Source: Armatimonadota bacterium (lineage in GTDB: Bacteria; Armatimonadota; Zipacnadia; Zipacnadales; UBA11051). From it: a stretch of DNA of 9,310 bases. Positions within the stretch are counted from its first letter, which is position 1. Every line of letters begins with the position of its first letter. A program made the position numbers and the translations under genes. The notes below the pieces were generated by a model. That model saw only the letters and a list, made by a program, of their open reading frames with translations. It searched no databases and was not told the DNA's origin. This document shows, in pieces, positions 7,161 to 9,310 of the stretch. The DNA lies in NCBI GenBank assembly GCA_003542955.1, contig DPJP01000285.1, forward strand, positions 15,656-24,965. The letters are read 5' to 3'.

Positions 7161-9195
7161 CCTCCCAGGGGCGAGTCTGCGTTCGGTTGAGTATTGACTG
7201 GATCGCTCGGCGCTGAGCGGGGGCGGCGTGCCCTGCGGTGGTTTGTGGTCTCTCGGAGCGGATGCGCAGTCCCGGCAGCCGGTAGCTGTAGAGGTGCGAG
7301 CCGTTGCTGAAGTAGATCCGACCGCGATAGTAGTCTCCGCCGGGGCCGATCGACACGGGCGAGTTCGAGAGCATCGTGATCTCATACGTCTCGGGGTCGA
7401 CCTGAGCGACGCCGGCGGTGAAGAGCATGTAGACCTCGTTGTTCGGGCCGCGCACGAAGACGCGTGGTCCCTGCTGCCAGTTGGTCTTGCCGAGGCCGGC
7501 CTCCTCGGTGTTCTGCTGGTGGATGATGGTTCGCGTGGCGGGGTCGAGCACGAAGAAGGTGACCCTGTCGGCGATGCAGAGGACCATACCGTTGGGCAGC
7601 ATGGTCATGTCGCCGTAGCTCTTGACCTCCGGGATCAGCGGCTCATGCCACTCGATCTGCCTGGTGGCCATGTCCATGATGTAGAGCTCCGCCACCGTGG
7701 CCTTCACCTCGCCGCCGGTGCCCGCGCCTATGGTCGTGCCCCCCAGCAGCTTGTTCCCCGGCAGTGCCATCAGGCACATCGTCGAATGCTGCGGGATGAT
7801 GTCGGTGTGCTCGAGCAGTGTCTGCGTGCCGGTCTCGCGGTCCCAGAAGAGCAGACCGCCGCCGGTATAGCCATACCCCGGGGTGCCTGCGAGGATGATC
7901 GTCTTGCCGTCGGGGTGCGCGTAGAGATCGTGGGGGCGGTGGATGGTCGGCGTGCACTGGGTCAGAAACAGCGGGTTGCCCTCCGGGTCACCTTTGACCG
8001 TCTGCACCCATTCCTCCGCCGGTTCCCACTCGAGCAGAAAGCCACCGCCGTACCCGCCGACGAAGAACTTCTCCCCCTGCGTTGTAACGGTGTTCCACTG
8101 CCCGTAGGCCTGCCGGTTGATCCACTCGTCGGTGCTCGGGTTATAGCTGAAGAAGCGCATCGGGAAGGCGGTGCCGCCGCAGAGCGTCCCGTCCTGCGCC
8201 GTGGCGATTCCCATCAGGTGAGCGCCTTCGCTCTCATAGTCGAAGGAGACCGTCCTGATCTCGCCGGTTTCGGCCTCCTTGACCGACAGCGTGCGGTCGA
8301 CGAGGCTGTAGTCAGTGACGACGTCGCCGTTGGGGAAGGTCCTGTGGAACAGCCCCTGATGGCTGGTGATGATCGGCTTGGCGTTCTTCTGGTGCTCGGT
8401 CCCGACCGTCGTGCGCTCCCCCTGGTAGAACTGGTACCAGGTCGGGTCCTTCGACTGCTTGCCGTAGACCTTGCCATCGAGATTGCGGTAGACCGTGCCG
8501 GTTCCCTGTTTGCGTTCCTCCTCCGACAGCATCGGCAGCGCCTCGCCGGTCTCGGGATTGAGCGCGATGATCTGCGCGTTGGTGCTGCCGACGCCGAAGT
8601 AGAGCCAGCCGGTGTCGTCGCAGGCGACGTCGCGCTGGTACTGCGCCCAGTTCTGCTCGTAGACGTGGCCGTAGTCCTTGAACTCGCGGGTGGCAGGATT
8701 GAATGAGACGACACCGCTCTGCGGATAGGTCACCGACCAGATGATACCGTTGTCATCCTCGGTCATTCCCATCGCCATGCCGCGCTCGGTCTTCGTGCAG
8801 AGGCTGAAGTCGCCCTTGACCGGGTCATACTCGACGAAGTGGCTGTTGACGTGGGTGTAGAACTTGTTGCCTGAAGAGAGGATTGAGGCAAACGGCGAGT
8901 CGCCGATCGGAGATGGCATCGGCTTGACACCGCCCTCGCCGGTGGCAACATCGAGCACCAGCAGGCCATACCCGCCGCGATGGTCCATCAGCCACGACAG
9001 CAGCACATTTCTGCCGTTGCCGTCGACGGTGGCCACCGTGCCCCGGTGGTTGCTGATCGGTGTGGCGACGCCGTGATCGTACACGCGCCTGCCTACGTAT
9101 ACCGTCTCCGCGCTCACCGTGGGACACGACACGGCGACGACGCAGAGCGCAAGGACGCACGCAATAGAGGCCCGCAACTGCTGCAATACACTCAC
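7153..9195 (-). CDS. Exported beta-propeller-like protein, upstream paralog with C-terminal tail
   Basis: About 680 residues. The N-terminus LRASIACVLALCVVAVSC is a clear signal sequence. Cleavage could follow VSA at residue 29, or a lipobox-like A-V-S-C at 21-24 could be used. The mature domain (about 39-640) is collinear with the paralog at 5238-7160; by eye identity is near 80 per cent in the best blocks and lower elsewhere. Shared blocks include DHGVATPISNHRGTVATVDG (40-59), DSPFASILSS (99-108), GTAFPMRFFSYNP (341-353), LAGTPGYGYTGGGLL (435-449) and IGPGGDYY (616-623). The protein is a putative extracellular or periplasmic propeller with many conserved histidines and one conserved Cys (C339). 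Residues 641-680 are an extra tail rich in Arg, Gln and Pro with no counterpart in the paralog. The start is not ATG: a GTG at 9195 touches GGAAGG (9196-9201), while an in-frame TTG at 9186 has 9-base spacing. Function is not recognised. Confidence 0.85.
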   Translation of the reverse strand: MSVLQQLRASIACVLALCVVAVSCPTVSAETVYVGRRVYDHGVATPISNHRGTVATVDGNGRNVLLSWLMDHRGGYGLLVLDVATGEGGVKPMPSPIGDSPFASILSSGNKFYTHVNSHFVEYDPVKGDFSLCTKTERGMAMGMTEDDNGIIWSVTYPQSGVVSFNPATREFKDYGHVYEQNWAQYQRDVACDDTGWLYFGVGSTNAQIIALNPETGEALPMLSEEERKQGTGTVYRNLDGKVYGKQSKDPTWYQFYQGERTTVGTEHQKNAKPIITSHQGLFHRTFPNGDVVTDYSLVDRTLSVKEAETGEIRTVSFDYESEGAHLMGIATAQDGTLCGGTAFPMRFFSYNPSTDEWINRQAYGQWNTVTTQGEKFFVGGYGGGFLLEWEPAEEWVQTVKGDPEGNPLFLTQCTPTIHRPHDLYAHPDGKTIILAGTPGYGYTGGGLLFWDRETGTQTLLEHTDIIPQHSTMCLMALPGNKLLGGTTIGAGTGGEVKATVAELYIMDMATRQIEWHEPLIPEVKSYGDMTMLPNGMVLCIADRVTFFVLDPATRTIIHQQNTEEAGLGKTNWQQGPRVFVRGPNNEVYMLFTAGVAQVDPETYEITMLSNSPVSIGPGGDYYRGRIYFSNGSHLYSYRLPGLRIRSERPQTTAGHAAPAQRRAIQSILNRTQTRPWEDE

Positions 9196-9283
9196 CCTTC
9201 CGAACAGAGTGGGGATGTCCCGTCAGTGTGTAGAGTTCCCCCTGTCGGTATGCCGGGCCTCCCCGTGCAGGGCTGGAACGGCT
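9196..9283 (-). promoter_or_regulatory. Leader of the propeller gene pair
   Basis: This stretch lies upstream of the first propeller gene and should carry its promoter unless the promoter lies beyond the window. The propeller frame is closed upstream by TGA (at 9223-9225 on this strand). GGAAGG at 9196-9201 is the ribosome binding site. No convincing -35/-10 pair is visible, and no small gene or RNA is supported. Confidence 0.3.
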
Positions 9284-9310
9284 GGGGTCAGGTCTTGAAA
9301 ATTCATTTTT
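9284..9310. repeat. AT-rich edge motif, possible end of a mobile repeat
   Basis: The last 27 bases begin with GGGGTCAGGTCTTG and then turn AT-rich (AAAATTCATTTTT), which contrasts with the GC-rich rest of the window. AAAAT and ATTTT form a short inverted repeat around TC. From memory, a GGGGTCAGGTCTTG-type sequence recurs near small REP-associated (Y1/IS200-like) transposase genes in diverse bacterial genomes. That resemblance is a recollection, not a search result. The element, if any, continues outside the window. Confidence 0.3.

Noticed and set aside
7161..7385. N-terminal extension of the downstream propeller up to 7385
   Set aside because: It would overlap the upstream gene by more than 200 bases, codes for low-complexity Arg/Ser/Thr-rich sequence, and leaves the hydrophobic export segment internal. 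The paralog also begins just before its hydrophobic segment.
7228..8706. Plus-strand open frame of 492 codons opposite the upstream propeller gene, with a similar one at 5484-6848 opposite the downstream copy
   Set aside because: Both mirror the codon structure of the propeller genes and resemble each other only because the sense genes are paralogs. There is no ribosome binding site, signal or domain.
1..9310. CRISPR array, tRNA, rRNA, riboswitch or phage defence system
   Set aside because: No regularly spaced repeats, tRNA cloverleaf, rRNA-like block or defence-gene domains were seen on either strand. The only strong secondary structure is the hairpin at 5174-5208.

Overview
The window is high-GC bacterial DNA with no ribosomal, tRNA or housekeeping marker, so the phylum cannot be fixed. 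The gene mix is sugar-phosphate isomerase/epimerase, Gfo/Idh/MocA oxidoreductase, aldo/keto reductase, two URO-D-superfamily proteins and two large exported propeller proteins. Such mixes are common in glycan-degrading Planctomycetota, Armatimonadota, Lentisphaerota/Verrucomicrobiota and Hydrogenedentota-type genomes. That placement is an inference only.

Layout: (1) Positions 1-1844, minus strand: a sugar-phosphate isomerase/epimerase-like TIM barrel followed closely by a URO-D-superfamily gene that runs off the left edge. (2) Positions 1845-2036: a divergent intergenic region that should hold the promoters for both directions. (3) Positions 2037-5133, plus strand: a probable operon of a second URO-D-superfamily protein, a Gfo/Idh/MocA NAD(P)-dependent oxidoreductase and an aldo/keto reductase resembling sugar 1-dehydrogenases. 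Each has a good Shine-Dalgarno sequence. (4) Positions 5134-5237: the convergent gap, with a perfect 13-bp hairpin that probably serves both directions as a terminator. (5) Positions 5238-9195, minus strand: two tandem, overlapping, clearly paralogous genes for exported beta-propeller-like proteins of about 640 and 680 residues. (6) Positions 9196-9310: a leader region ending in an AT-rich motif that may be the edge of a mobile repeat.

Working model (inference): the two exported propeller proteins bind or cleave an extracellular carbohydrate. The divergent cytoplasmic cluster then oxidises and isomerises an unusual sugar or sugar acid. The two URO-D-like proteins are not heme enzymes in this context. 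One keeps the His-x-Cys-Gly signature of MtaA/CmuA-type zinc methyltransferases and the other has lost it. The least described part is the tandem propeller pair, with its many invariant histidines and a tail on one copy that looks like read-through into former spacer.
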